Shown: positions 1-12,063, counted from the first letter of the stretch. The stretch: 64,000 nt of DNA from Diphasiastrum complanatum (GCA_029204225.1 CM055106.1:42302368-42366367), one strand, 5' to 3'. Numbers and translations: made by a program. Notes: a model not told the origin generated them from the letters alone.

Positions 1-1144
1 TGGAATTGAATAAGGAACAATTTTTTGCATACAAAGCAACCATAGACAGAAAGGGCGAATGCATATTTCAAGGGAGACGAATCTGATTTCACACCCATTT
101 TAATTACCCACCCTTGAATCACACTCAAATAACTTTAGCCAAACGATTAAGGACCCTGAAGAGACTAATTGTAGAGAACAAGGTGGAACACCCATGCAAC
201 ATACCTTTGGTAATGAGAATAACTTTCTAGCTCATTATGAGAATGCCAACAATGACTATGATATAATTGTGACCATAGGAACCATTTATGTACGAGGATT
301 CACAAACGAGACGTACCCTTCAGAATCAAATGTAGAAGTAGAATATGTTGATCCTAGCTGTCCTAAGACTGGAAGTATCAAACAAGTTGGCCATGTAATG
401 ACACACATAATTGTCCAAGCCGAACTCCCAAAGTATATTGCAAAATTGCAACTAACCTTGTCACAAGTAATAGATTGAAATTAAGAGTTACTTTGAATCT
501 AGACATCGAGATGCCTAACACTGTCAGTATGAATCTCATTTTGATTTCTCGTTGTGAGATGCCATGGCACACTAGGCCAATCCAAAGAGATTTATCACTA
601 ACTAACTCGATCCGAGTATTAATTAATCAAATGAGTGATTGAGTGGGCAATCAATCAATTGAGTATATGACTAATTGTTTGATTTTGATCATTCAATCTT
701 GAAAGAAAGATTGAACGAGATCATCACTCATCCTGGACAAGAGTTCAAACTGAAAGCTTTGAACATTGACTACTGTGTGGTCTTTAAACTAGTTGAGATA
801 GGCCTGTGCGCACTATCTATATGGATGAAATAAAATTGACAAGATTGTCAACAAGTTTGGCTTACAGTACTAGCATATTCAAATTGCAACTTTATGATAA
901 TGGCAATTTAGGACATGATGAATATTAAACTAAATTAGCTCAAATTGAAATAATGAACTCTCAGTCAAGTGATTTTGGTAAAAGTTTGAAAGAAGAAGAC
1001 AAATATTATGTTAAATTTCAAATTGAGATAGCTATTTTGATTACTACAAGAGGCCATATGGAGCATATCATCTTTAGGACATCTTTATGTGTTGCCCCAC
1101 ACAAGCAACTTTCTTAATAACAATATTACTAGAATATTAGATTT
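1..1144. other. unassigned AT-rich sequence
   Basis: No recognisable gene. The longest open stretch is 194-478 on the plus strand (94 codons, starting MQHTFGNEN). It matches no family I know and has no membrane segment or metal-binding motif. Stops then accumulate in all frames. It could be a worn transposon fragment. Confidence 0.4.
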
Positions 1145-1789
1145 TCATTTAGCATAACTAGAATATACATGGATCATTTTTCCCGAAAGGTCGGACCATT
1201 CATCCTTTAGCAACAACTCTCTTTCAAAGGTCTCATTAATTTCCACCCAAATCAGGTCCCATGAAGCCTTTATATCATCATTGAGCTTTATAAAAACACC
1301 TCCAATACCATGCAAAGAAAGCAAAACAACACCTTTTTCCTCCAAGTAACCGTCATCTCTAAAAGTACTTCTCAAAACTTTTTTTAGAGGCCCCACTTGC
1401 TGAACACTCTCATGTATGTAGACCCTGCACAAGGGAATTAGTGGTGGAAGGGTGTTGCGAACCACTCGTAATCTGTTCATTGTTGCTGACAACATCTCCA
1501 TGTGGAAGTTTGAAGGAATAACACCTAGCAACTCCGCATCTATTTTTTCCTTCTTCTTCTTCTCATCATCTTCCAAATCCTCCGCTTGGCTTTCTTCAAG
1601 CAGGTCTTCACGCAATTGTTGTTCCTCTTCCATCACCGCATCTTGACTGTGAATCTCATCCTCTACTTGTGTGGACATCACCACTTCAGACTCCACAAAT
1701 GAATCTGTGCTAAATATACTATCTTGCACAAGCTGGGATCTTTTGGCCATGAACCTGGTAACAACCATTCTAAAATATATAGATGTCAA
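1145..1789 (-). CDS. hypothetical acidic protein or exon, possibly repeat-derived
   Basis: An open frame of 214 codons with no family I can name. It opens with TTG; the first ATG codons are residue 8 (1768) and residue 14 (1750). A TTTTAG directly before residue 8 could be a splice acceptor, so this may be an internal or last exon. The first 80 residues are strongly acidic, ending in a Glu/Asp/Lys-rich stretch (LEDDEKKKKEKIDAELL) likely to be helical. The remaining 130 residues look globular, with conserved-looking Trp residues (ASWDLIWVEINETF, DEWSDLSGKMIHVY). There is no signal peptide or membrane segment. The neighbours are copia debris, so a gene carried by a repeat is as likely as a host gene. 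The open length and balanced composition favour real coding sequence, past or present. Confidence 0.35.
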   Translation of the reverse strand: MTSIYFRMVVTRFMAKRSQLVQDSIFSTDSFVESEVVMSTQVEDEIHSQDAVMEEEQQLREDLLEESQAEDLEDDEKKKKEKIDAELLGVIPSNFHMEMLSATMNRLRVVRNTLPPLIPLCRVYIHESVQQVGPLKKVLRSTFRDDGYLEEKGVVLLSLHGIGGVFIKLNDDIKASWDLIWVEINETFERELLLKDEWSDLSGKMIHVYSSYAK

Positions 1790-2495
1790 GCTACAACATA
1801 TAACAACAATGATTGAATAATGTTCGCAATGTTGTTGTCATATATACCTAATGGAATGACAATAAACACGACAATAAGACAATGACATACCGATATTCAA
1901 GTATCCCTCCAGCCAAGTTCCTGTTTTTTATTTGCCAAACAATAAAACCAAGACTTCTTGTCTCTTAAAAGTATGTCCCTGTCACGAACAAATACTATGG
2001 TACTTAAGAGAATTCCATGTTGTTGTACCTTAATATTAGCATAAACTAACTTAATAGATCCAATTTTTGATAGTAGCATAAACTAATTTTATTACAGATC
2101 CGAAATGTAAACCAAAATTCTTCTCATTTAGTCAGAGATATGATCAAAGCATCCCTCTTGTCTGTATCTCAAACATATTTACAACTGTAGGTCACCATTG
2201 AGGGTGTTGGTGACCAATGTGAATGGCTAGGTCCACTGAGTCATATTTGCTTCTAGTAAATATTTTTTATTGAAGCAAGGGTACAAACAATTGGAAAAAA
2301 AAAATCTAGCTAGCAAGCCACCGAGTTGCATAAAATAAGAGCCACTATTTTTTTACACTTATTAAGATATTATAATGAGAAAAACATGCATAAGGTAAAC
2401 CCTTATGGATCTCCCTTTATTCTAAGGGTTATTAATTTGCTGAGCCATGAAGCATGCTATAATCCTCACTAGGAACTACAAAGGTCCACTAGTGA
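1790..2495. other. intergenic AT-rich sequence
   Basis: I see no gene. The right end lies just 3' of a minus-strand copia RNase H relic and may contain its 3' untranslated sequence or LTR. No LTR boundary could be fixed. Confidence 0.4.
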
Positions 2496-3035
2496 TCACT
2501 TGAAAGCCAGAGTGTTATGGGTTTCATTGTGTATGCTGGAAATATCTTCCATTTTGTTGTGAGAAGATAAGGTACATAAGCTCCACCAAAGTCTTCTTAG
2601 CCATAGGAGTTCTTTGGTTGTTGAAGTCAATGCCTTGTACTCGGCTTCACAAGAGGAAAGAGAAATTGTATCTTGCTTTTTGGAAAGCCAAGATATCACT
2701 CCTCCACAAAGAAAAGTGACGAATGCACTTATGGATCTTCTATCCATATTATCTATAGCAAAATCTGAATCTAAAAATGCTCTCAAGTACAAGTTAGATC
2801 CTTGATAGAGAATGCCAAAAAATCTAGTAGAAGAGACATATCTAAGCACTCTCTTGGCACTTTTCCAATGATGCATCAAGGGACCTTGCATATATTGACT
2901 TAACTTGCTTACACTATTCAAATCTGGTCTAGTGATTGTCAAATAGATTAAGGAGCCTATTATCTTTCTAAAGAGTGTGATGTCCTCAAAGGATGCTTCA
3001 TCACAATCATTAGTAACTTTACAAGTTTGCTCCAT
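2496..3035 (-). pseudogene. Ty1/copia RT-RNase H fragment
   Basis: A 179-codon open fragment from the end of a copia polyprotein. The first half is the RT-RNase H connection (FRKIIGSLIYLTITRPDLN, then YMQGPLMHHWKSAKRVLRYV). The second half is RNase H, with the typical SWLSKKQDTISLSSCEAEYKAL and LLWLRRL. RNase H of these elements degrades the RNA of the RNA/DNA hybrid during reverse transcription in the virus-like particle. The fragment lacks everything upstream (gag, protease, integrase, RT palm), so it is a dead relic. Its 3' side ends in copia-like sequence without a clear polypurine tract. Confidence 0.85.
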
Positions 3036-3129
3036 AGGGGTGTTAATCCCGACTTATAAAAGGATCATAGTTGGATATCTTGTGGATCTGCTATGTGTTG
3101 CCTATGTACCGAGTTTATATCGTATACTT

Positions 3130-3181
3130 AAACTAGTCAGTGTGCATAGACATATAAACTAGTCAGTATGCATAGACATAT
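3130..3181. repeat. 26-bp tandem duplication
   Basis: Two adjacent 26-bp copies (3130-3155 and 3156-3181) differ at one position. Each contains ACTAGTCAG and GCATAGACATAT. A TATAAATA follows directly, so the pair may sit in a retroelement promoter, but no element boundary is visible. Confidence 0.85.
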
Positions 3182-5185
3182 AAATAGGTAATGTGTGGAA
3201 CAGTTACTTGTAGGTTAATTAATGTCTCTTTCTGTGGAAAGGATAATTCATTGGCTTTATTATGGTTTATAAGAGGATCTAAATGTGGTGTTATACATGT
3301 ATAATTGAGATATGCACCTAGACATTTAAGATTTCTGAATTGTTTACAATTGACTTGAGTAATTGGATTACTCTTGTTTAGAAGTTAATTGGTTGAATAA
3401 GCAGTGTGAAGAGAATTCACCAAGAACTATTTATTTTGATCTATATTGCTTATAAGACACATGATTTGTGAGTCATCAAGATTCATCTATGAGAGTTGTG
3501 TGCATATAATATAGGATATTCTTGATATAGAATATTTCTTGAATGAGGAATATGCTAGCTTATTGATTGAATCCCCGTGAGCTCATATTGGATGACATAG
3601 TCTAACTAATATCAAGGATAACCTCTGAATTTAGTTGGAATTCAGCAGAACTTTGTAATATCTAGATGTTGTTCTAGGTGATTGCCTAAAGTTTATGTTG
3701 TTAAAGATGGATGTTATAATGGTCTTTAATTACTTGGTTGGTTGTAGAATTTGGAACTCATGATCTGGTTAAGAATCGAGTTGGAAGAATATTCTTGGAA
3801 TCCAATAATTTTCCTTGTGAAAAAGATTTCAAAATGTTTCTTATATTTCGTAAGTGGTATGTTGTACATATACTCCATTATATTTTAATGATTAAGTATG
3901 ATTTTGGAATCCTGTAAATTATGATTGACTAATCATAAGATTATAAATGTTATGATTGAAGAATCATAAATGGATACTTAGTGGACATTAGAAGATTATA
4001 AAAGAATGTGATGATTCTTAAGATATTGAGTAATTCTTGATCAATTGGGAGACTTAAGAATCTAGATCAGTCAATCTAAATTTCTTTACTCTAGTACATA
4101 CTTGAGATTGTGCAAATCTCACTGGCATTTTCATTCAATAATTGTTTACTTATGAGGAATTTGATTACCTTAGTGGATGAAATTCCACTATTGATTGTAG
4201 GGAATGCTTGTGTACTATTTTCAGCCTAAAATTTCCGGTTAATTAGGAGCAGTCAAGTCTATCAAGATTGAATGGTTGTTATTTCCTCGCATATGTTGCT
4301 AGGAATAGTGCGCTTAACTCAAGAGAGTACTTGGGGTACTCATGATTGAGTTAAAGTCATTTTTATCTTGATGGATCTCCTAAGAGATTTTGGTAGGATG
4401 AATTTTTGTACCTTAGTTTTTAAAAGTTTTACCCAAAGATTCATGTAAATTGAGATTACATGAAGGTGACATTACTAGTTTGGAGAGAATGAAGCTCTCT
4501 TAGTATACTTCTAAAGACAGATATAGTACTTCAGTGCAGAGATAGCTAATTTGAGAATTATTCCATCTCTAAGTGCTTATTCAATATTGAAGTCAGACTA
4601 AGGATTGATTTTCAGGATAAATGTGGAAATCAAAAGATTGATTTGTTAGCTTTTGAAGTTGATCTTCATGATTGGTCATGAAGATCAATCTAGCATATCA
4701 TGTAAACTTAGTTTATATGATGATGACAGTTGGGTATATTGAAGATTTTACCCATTTGGAGGACTTATCACTTAGTGTACCTTTGGACCCTGAAAGAGGA
4801 GTACTCTAAATAAGAAATAAACAATTGAGAAATAGTTATTACTATAATGCATTAATAGGAGGTCAATTGCTATTCTCGATTGCATGGGGATCCTAAGGAG
4901 AATATTGTCTCATCCTGGGAGAGAATATATACTAGTGGAAACTCGTCCATCTACCTATTGGATTTTCTTATCCTTGTAGCCAAGAGCCCCTCCTCTCTTT
5001 CATTCATTCACCATGGCATGGGGCTGAAGTGGGTCAGGTATTGGCCTAGCCATTTCCTGTTGGTTGGGTGGTTTTTCTCTACAGGTGTCCTCTTGGTTGC
5101 ATGCAATAGGATCTAGTCGGATCTTCCCCTGGTGATCCTTATAGTATCCATACCAATCTATTATGGGTCTTTGATGTATGTAATG
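3182..5185. other. 2-kb stretch without recognisable genes
   Basis: AT-rich, with stops in all frames. The 78-codon plus-strand open stretch at 4880-5116 has no recognisable features and I do not call it. Given the copia relics on both sides, this is probably worn retroelement or LTR sequence. Confidence 0.4.
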
Positions 5186-5189
5186 ATAT

Positions 5190-5745
5190 CGACCAGGCTA
5201 GATTTTGCAATCACCATCAGTTCCTTGAGTCAGTACATGACCAATCCTAGCATGATCCACTAGAAAACTCTTATCAGAGCAATCAAATATGTATGAGCTA
5301 CTATCAACCTCTGTATATGCTATGGTGATGGTAACTCATCCAATATCCATACTCTTCATGGATATATAGATGCAAATTGGGTAGGCGATGTTGACACCAG
5401 AAAATCTAAATACATTGCAATCTCTCAAGCTACCAAAGAGGCAATTTGGTTGAGAAATTTACTATCTGATATTGGTCTCAGATAGTCTGCTCCAACAATG
5501 ATACATTTTGATAATCAGAGTACTATTACATTATCTATCAATCCTAGATATCATTCTAGGAGCAAGCACATCAAAATTAGATATCACTACATCAAGAGCA
5601 AGATACTAAACAAAGAGGTAAGTCTGAAATTTTCCAGAATCCAATACATGGTAGCTGATATATTTACAAAAGGTTAAATCATAAAACACACAAGAATTTT
5701 TGTGCTATCTTGAATTTAAAAATCAAGGCATTCAAGGGTCCAAAT
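5190..5745 (+). pseudogene. Ty1/copia RNase H relic (plus strand)
   Basis: Frame-broken remains of a copia RNase H. The visible order is a SLSQYMTNPS-like connection, DANWVGDVDTRKS, QATKEAIWLRNLL, HFDNQSTITLSINP, HSRSKHIKIRYHYIKSK and finally VADIFTKG. These are the standard RNase H C-terminal landmarks. Several in-frame stops and frameshifts show it is dead. A polypurine tract and LTR start follow immediately, so this is the 3' end of a plus-strand element whose upstream part is unrecognisable. Confidence 0.8.
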
Positions 5746-6010
5746 TAAGGGGGGCTGTTGGATTGCTATCCTCTCCATCCCTATTCTTTGCTAATCTAGA
5801 TCCATTCATTAAGTTGCTGTAATTATTTGTATAGTCGCATACTCTACAGAAATACACTTGTTTTCTGACAGTCTGTAGAAATACAAAGGAATCAGTGACA
5901 GTGTTCCCCAATAGTTTGTCAACCTTCTCTTATTCGGCTATCCTCGATTGTTCGTCCATACTCGAGAGTTTGGTTATCCCTAACCATCATGTCGTAGAAG
6001 CGCTTTTTCT
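5746..6010 (+). repeat. polypurine tract and start of 3' LTR
   Basis: AAGGGGGG at 5747-5754 is a classic polypurine tract, the primer for plus-strand DNA. It lies just after the copia RNase H relic. TGTTGGATTGC at 5756 is a standard copia LTR start. The right end is not fixed because no second copy is in the window; 6010 is a guess. Confidence 0.6.
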
Positions 6011-6205
6011 TTTTGTTGTTTTTTGTGTTCGTCCTCTATTCTGATTTGCGAACAATTTTCTATCTTTGAATCTTCTTTTCGTGCGAAAGCTCTTACGGGA
6101 TCTCAGACACTCGACTATGCATCACAGAACATATTTTATTCTAGCAATCAAGAGACACAGCACAAGGCCAAGAGATACACGAAATAGAACGACTATAGTG
6201 TCAGT

Positions 6206-7732
6206 TTGGTTTTGGAGCAAGATCGTCAATGTCTCGCTCGTTGGTGGATTGACTTTCTTCTCTTTCGCTGTGTTCTGCATATGAGAGACACTATGTTCTA
6301 TTTTGATGGACAACCTCTAGAGATAGTAGCATCTTACACATACCTGGGTGTCCTCTTTTTTGGCCCATTGCTTTCATTTCGACTAGCTGTATTGGCTAGG
6401 CTCCGCAAGGGGTGCTCTGCTCTTGTTCAGATGGAGAGGTTTTCCTCTACTTATTATGTGCACGATCCAGACACATGATGTCGTCTCTTTTCTTTTATTG
6501 TTTCTCTAGTGGCACTATACATAGTAGAGACATGGTGCCCAGGCTTATCTAGAGATACTTGGAGTGATATCTCGCATTTAAAGATTCACAAGCTTAGCTG
6601 GATGATTCGGGCCAAGCAGTCCATTCCTCATGAGATTATTCTGGTGGAGTTTGCTTCCCCTCCACTACTTGTCGAGGCTAGTTTTAGAATTATCACATTC
6701 ATTCACAGAATCTCAGATCTTGATTTCTCCAGATACGTGGTAGCGGCTTTTACATTCTCTCGCACTTTGGCTGGGCAGTAGGCTAATTCTTCATGGTTTC
6801 AGTATGCTTCGGACTTTCTACATAGTTGGGGATTATCTATGTTTGACCTCCCCAATGGGACTCATGCGCTCATTCGTAGATGGATCTATAGAGCATACAT
6901 ACATACTGTTTGGTCTCATCTTGATCCTTCACAGGTTAAGCTTTAGTTCTACCGCATTCACTTTCTTCACTTAGATGCTTCAGGGCTTCCCGTTAGACCG
7001 AGTTATCTCTCTCAGCCATTGTCTTTTGGCCTGCGCTACCGCATTGGTCAGCTTCGAGTCTCTTCTCATCAGCTCGCTATTGAGACTGGCAGATATGCAA
7101 ACATGCCACGACCATTACAGATTTGTCGGTGCTGTACATTAGAGGAGGTTGAGGATGAGTTTCACTTTATTTTCTTATGTCCAACTTATTATGAGATCAG
7201 AGGCAAATACCACTGTCTTTATTGAGACACTCCACTCATGCTTGGTTTCTTCTTTGCCTATCCCGATGCGAGATGTGTTGGTTTACTTTTGCGAGAGTTG
7301 TTCTCCTTGAGATCTTCACTTATGCTGGGTGATCAGGATGTTGACCACAGCCAGCCACATATTACACTTTTCTTTCAGAAAAGAGTTAGGGAGGATAGTT
7401 CTGATAGTGAGATTGACATTCCAACTCGCTAACAGAAGCTCCAGCATCTTCCTCGATCGTCCAGAGTTCGTCATCAGAGGCCACCATGTGTCTCACACTA
7501 GATCACACAGTTTTTCTCTTTCAGCTAGTGAGTTGTACTCCTCCGTGTAGCTGGTGGTTAAGCTACTGCTTTTGTACCGTCACCATAGCTGGAGGTTAAG
7601 CTTTGGTTTTATTTCCAATTTATTCTGTTTTTTAGCTCTAGCGGATAGAAATAAGTCTCCTTTCTGATGTACTTTTTCTTTGTCTTATGTGCCCAAGGGC
7701 ACCCGAAAGACATTAATATATTCTATTCTATT

Positions 7733-7735
<3 letters not shown>
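6206..7735 (+). mobile_element. LINE (non-LTR retrotransposon) 3' end, degenerate
   Basis: The 3' part of a LINE ORF2, broken by a few stops and frameshifts. In order: the RT thumb (YTYLGVLFFGPLLSFR at about 6335-6385), a VETWCPGLSRDTWSD segment at 6510-6780, a Trp-rich linker, and a C-terminal domain (LRYRIGQLRVSSHQLAIETG) ending in a zinc finger of form C-x2-C-x9-H-x4-C at about 7127-7183. That finger is of the zf-RVT type found at LINE C termini. LINEs copy themselves by target-primed reverse transcription; the endonuclease and RT palm are missing, as in usual 5' truncation. The 3' untranslated region has two copies of an AGCTGGWGGTTAAGC motif at about 7550-7595. The element probably ends near 7720, abutting a TC microsatellite. 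Confidence 0.8.

Positions 7736-7736
<1 letters not shown>

Positions 7737-7806
<70 letters not shown>
7737..7806. repeat. (TC)n microsatellite
   Basis: About 35 uninterrupted TC units, 70 bp, next to the LINE 3' end. Open frames through it on the minus strand encode Arg-Glu repeats and are artefacts. It may have grown from a LINE tail. Confidence 0.98.
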
Positions 7807-7808
<2 letters not shown>

Positions 7809-7914
7809 GGAAATTTTGTAATCTTGATATATCAACTGAGGTGGTAATAATCTAGCATTGTTCAGACACAAATTGCTACTATTTACCAGATATCTATTTT
7901 TGAAAAGTAAAAAT

Positions 7915-9690
7915 GTAAGAACAGATGTTGGAATGCACCTCAGAATAGGAGATGCTATACTGCCTTGAACAAATCCACATATTTCGATGTTTGTTCTGAC
8001 CTCCACTGATTCCCACCCATTATTAATAGATTCATCAATAAATGCAAAGAATTGTTGATAAATTTGGAAATATATTTTCATAAATCCTAATGTAAAATAA
8101 AATTGAATGTATTCCTACACTACAAAACTTGCATCTACAACAAAAGATAGGACATAAACATTTATGTAAAAATTTATGAGTAGAGGTATACAATCTAGTA
8201 TATAATCTGTTTATGAATTGTAAAAATGTATGAGCAGAGGTCGGAATGCACCTCGGAATAAGCCTTACTGCCTTAAACAGATCCACATATCATCGAGATC
8301 TATTTCGACCTCCACTGATTCCCACCCTAGTTGATAGATGTACCCATTATCAATTGATCTATAAATAAAAGCACAGATTTGTTTCTAAGATGTGTAGATT
8401 TGTTTTCATAAATCCTAATGCAAATAAAATTGAATGTAGTCTTACACTACAAAATGTGGATCTACAACAAAAAATAGAAGACAAACTGCTACAAAATTGT
8501 ACAAGTACCTAGAACTGCTATTAGTTGTGTTAGTCAGCTGCTTGGATGGTGTTAGAGCCAAAAAATTGACATACAAAGCTACAAAACAATGTCATAACAA
8601 AAATCCATACAACTATTGCCTCATTGGAAAATCATAAAACTAGTCATCACAATTGAAGATTCTGCTTAAAAAAATAAGTAAACTTCAAAAATGTATAATA
8701 AAATTCACATATCTGTCACTGGAAATCTCAAAAAAACATGTAAGGGGAGGTTGGAACAGCCCTCGGAATAGACATTAGTATACTGTTAAAATCAGCATGG
8801 TCTATTCCGACCTCCATTCTGACCCTACAAGTATCTGGGATTTGCTATAGAATTTGTGCCCCAAATCCTATGATGATTTTACAAAAAGAACAACAAAGAT
8901 CCATATCGAATCCTGTATATGCACCGAAAAACTCAATGGCTAGTTGAGGATTTTGCATCAAAACAGCCATCGAAATAGGTGTTGATCTAACAAATCCAAC
9001 AAATTCGTATATTTCGATAGGCATTCCAACCCTCTAGAAGTCTGAATCTACAACAACCTCAACTATGGATCTACAACACCCTCATTCAGCACCTCACTTG
9101 GATCTACAGCACCCTAAAGTATCTGATAAATTGAAAATAAGACATCGAAATATCCATCGAAATAACAAATCCCTCAGATTCGCCTATTCCGATGGCCATT
9201 CCGACTTGTCTCCTACCTTTACAAAACTCTTGTATATTCGCCGACTCCTTTGCCTCAAAATAAACATGCATAGAAAATGTGGTGTCAATAAAACCAAACT
9301 GAAAGAGCAAGAGCAACAAGCAAAGTGCAAGATGAGCAAGAGCAACAAGCAAAATGCAAGAGGAGGAAGCAAAGAGCAATAGCAAGAGAAGCAAGAGGAA
9401 CACTCAAATGTGAGGAGAATAAGGAGATTGAGGAGGATAAAGAGGGTGAGCAAGGATCAACACACAAGGAAGAGGACAAAGGCACCAAGTACGTCCCTTG
9501 ATACCATCACCCACTCCTCTTCCCTCTTTGAAATGTTGCAGCAATGGTCAATCTTTTCAAAATTTGCAAGAATCTGTCTGACCCTCGGTATATACCTCAC
9601 ATTAGCTTCAGTATTTCGAGGGTTGTTCTGAGGCCCTGACTAGTTTAGAATTAGTATTCTGTGGTCTGTTCCGAGGTGCATTCCGAGGCC
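7915..9690. repeat. diverged tandem or dispersed repeat array
   Basis: A recurring block near 7920-8030, 8222-8330 and 8745-8825, with weaker versions near 8950-9040, 9130-9210 and 9590-9690. Each block has a GGTYGGAATGCACCTCGGAAT-like left part and a WTTYCGACCTCC-like right part that is roughly its reverse complement, with 60-90 bp between. The first two blocks also share flanking sequence (ATAAATCCTAATG, TTGAATGTA, ACACTACAAAA) offset by about 325 bp, so they are a true tandem duplication. No coding is evident. Confidence 0.65.
9305..9362. repeat. 29-bp minisatellite, two units
   Basis: Two adjacent 29-bp units (9305-9333, 9334-9362) differing at about three positions, within a 180-bp stretch rich in GCAAGAGCAA-like purine words (9290-9480). 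Long open frames on both strands here come from the low complexity, so I do not call them. Confidence 0.8.
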
Positions 9691-10149
9691 TCCAATAAAT
9701 GTCAAAATCAACTCAAAATTGTTGCATTCTAAAATCACATAATTTTCAAAGATTGACGGGCGTTATATTCCCAAGCCTTGTCAAAGAATATATAGTGCAC
9801 TGAATGGCACAATTTTAAATTGTACTCATCTAGTTAAAGGATGTCATAATTGTCCAAACAACGCCGAATTTGGCATCCAACCACTATTCTTGGGCATCCA
9901 ACTACCTATGAAAGTTTTTAGACTCTTAAGATCCAATCAACTTGAAAAATCTTTGGTTAGAAAGAGAAATACACTACCAATCTCACCAATGTAGAAAAAT
10001 CAGCATCTACACACAAAATGAGATGCAAACACTAATAGAACTTGATCAAACTTGAATGAAATGATTATGTACTGTTGTTGTCCGTACAAAACCAGCAAGC
10101 TACTGTCATTCACATGTGTGAAATCGAAAATAGCAATTATGAATCATTC

Positions 10150-10555
10150 TACACATAAAATTACATGCAATCACCAATATAGTGCACCAATGGATAGTAG
10201 AACCCGAGAAAACCATGTATAAGCATGAAATGAGATAGAGAAGAGAGAAGATCACTCTCTCCACGAGTTACATCCATTTATAACAAGTCCAAACCCTATT
10301 TGGCCACTTGGCTTTCCCTCCAAAATGCTAATCCTTCTATTTTTGGGTCTAGATTCAATGTACCCAATTATTCAAATTTGAATCTCCTAAAACTTGCCTC
10401 CAAAATTTCCTACATTTTCAAAAAGTGTTTATTCAAATGAAATTTAGACTATTGAACTTTGAAAAGTTATTCTCTAAGTCTAAAACAAGTCTTGGCCTCA
10501 ATATGCCAAATATGGAAATATTGACAAAATGATCAAACTAGTTGAATCTTTCACA
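10150..10555 (-). repeat. 3' LTR of minus-strand copia element, left edge unfixed
   Basis: Read on the minus strand, a polypurine tract (GAAGAGGGAG, 10556-10565) is followed at once by TGTGAAAGATTC, a normal LTR start. The pol stop codon overlaps the LTR start. A TATA box (TTATAAATGG) lies at 10274-10283 on the minus strand, suitably placed for U3. The end of the LTR cannot be fixed without the other copy; 10150 is an estimate. Confidence 0.55.
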
Positions 10556-12063
10556 CTCCCTCTTCAACTAGTTTTAGCATAGACTTTGATAGCACTCCAA
10601 GTGAAGTCCTATGCTTCATGAACAAGTCCTTTCCCAATGCTTTGGTGAAGATATCAACTACACATTCCCTTGAAGACACATGTTGAGGCTCCACCTCCTT
10701 TGCAATGACTTGCTCCCTCACAAAATGGTATTCCACCTCAATATGCTTGCTCCTAGCATAGTTTTTGACAATAGAATTTTGATCCATCATAAGAAGGGAT
10801 GCTTCACTATTTCTTACATCAATTTTACATATCAAGATATAACTAGAACATGAAGAATAAAATAGAATGTAAATGAAATGAATCCACCATGCTTCTAGCT
10901 CTGAACTCTCTAGAAAAATATAGCAAACAAACAATAAATGTGAGTGATTAGCATTTGCTTGCATGTCTCCTCCATCTTTGTCCTTTGTTGCCATGTATCC
11001 ACCATGATACTCCATGAATGAGCCTCCATTTCCATCTTGCCACAAGATGCCATCATACCTTGATGACTTGAACATGAATGAGTGACATAATGAATCTCCA
11101 ATAGATTCATTTCCATTAGCAAAACCAGCCAAGAATGCTAGTACAAATCCAACATCAAAACAATGCTTACCAATGTAGCTAGTTTTACCATATCTTGACA
11201 ATTTGCACACATCCACATGAAATTGCTCAAAGATGAGATAGTACAAGTAAAGTAAACTTGAACAACACTTTCTTGCTGCTCCTTTGACCTTACTTGAGTC
11301 TTCCATATGCTGCAAAAACATATTTATAACATCTTTGCCAATTACCTCTCCTTTGATGCTCTTGACTAGCTCCAAATTGCCACCTTCCCTTTTGACTAGT
11401 TGAAGTGCTTTGAGATCAACCTTTTGATCTTCAACTTGACCATCAAAGTCACTGAACAAACTTTGTTTTCCAGATACATTACTTGAATTTACACCAAGAT
11501 AACATCCATCCACTTGCATAGCACCATCTACACAAGAAGATCTGCCAAAAGATGTTCCACTCTTAATAAGAGCTTGATACTCAAGATCCATTGCTTGGAT
11601 CCACTCCTCTTCTTTCCTTGCTTGATCTACACTTGTAGGTTCATCCAAAGAGGTTAGGAAAGCAACATAATTTCCAGACTACTTGCTTACCGTTTTGATC
11701 ATATGTGAGCCTTAAAGGTACTTGTCTTTCCCTTGATATTCTCCTTGGCTTTTGACTTGATGAAGGTCCATCATCATCACCATCCAAAGTAGGATCATTT
11801 TCATCAGCATCAAGAATGTTAAATACATCCACACTGCCATCAATTATGCTTGAAGACACTTTTGAAATATTCTCCTCATCAAAAATGACATCTCTACCAA
11901 CAATCACTTTGTTAGTAGAAGGAATGTGAACCTTGTAAGCTTTACTCACCTCACTACATCCAACAAAAATACCTCTTTTTGAAGATGAATTCTCCTTGGT
12001 CCTATCATCAAGAGTATAATACCTGTGCATCAACCATTTTAAGCTTTGTATAGGCTGTTGCAC
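10551..12063 (-). pseudogene. copia polyprotein with RT replaced by unrelated open sequence
   Basis: Two overlapping minus-strand frames. The first (11641-12063) is the integrase C terminus: KRGIFVGCSEVSKAYKVHIP and VIVGRDVIFDE, then an acidic linker. The second (10551-11648, 365 codons) continues with the standard start of the RT region (DEPTSVDQARKEEEWIQAMD), then leaves copia entirely. About 270 residues with no RT motif follow, rich in Ser, Gly and hydrophobic stretches, before copia returns at the RNase H tail (NYARSKHIEVEYHFVREQV, VDIFTKALGKDLFMKHR). The join between frames is a single frameshift just before DEPTS. The whole RT (no YVDD) and RNase H core are missing, so the element cannot move alone. 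That a foreign segment leaves the second frame fully open is unusual. Confidence 0.75.

Noticed and set aside
4880-5116. 78-codon plus-strand ORF
   Set aside because: No recognisable features, surrounded by stop-rich sequence; chance.
7731-8081. 116-codon minus-strand ORF with Arg-Glu repeats
   Set aside because: It is a translation of the TC microsatellite plus non-coding repeat sequence.
9065-9453. Overlapping ORFs of about 90-105 codons on both strands
   Set aside because: Caused by purine-rich minisatellite sequence lacking stops; predicted proteins are low complexity (Leu/Cys or Lys/Gln runs).
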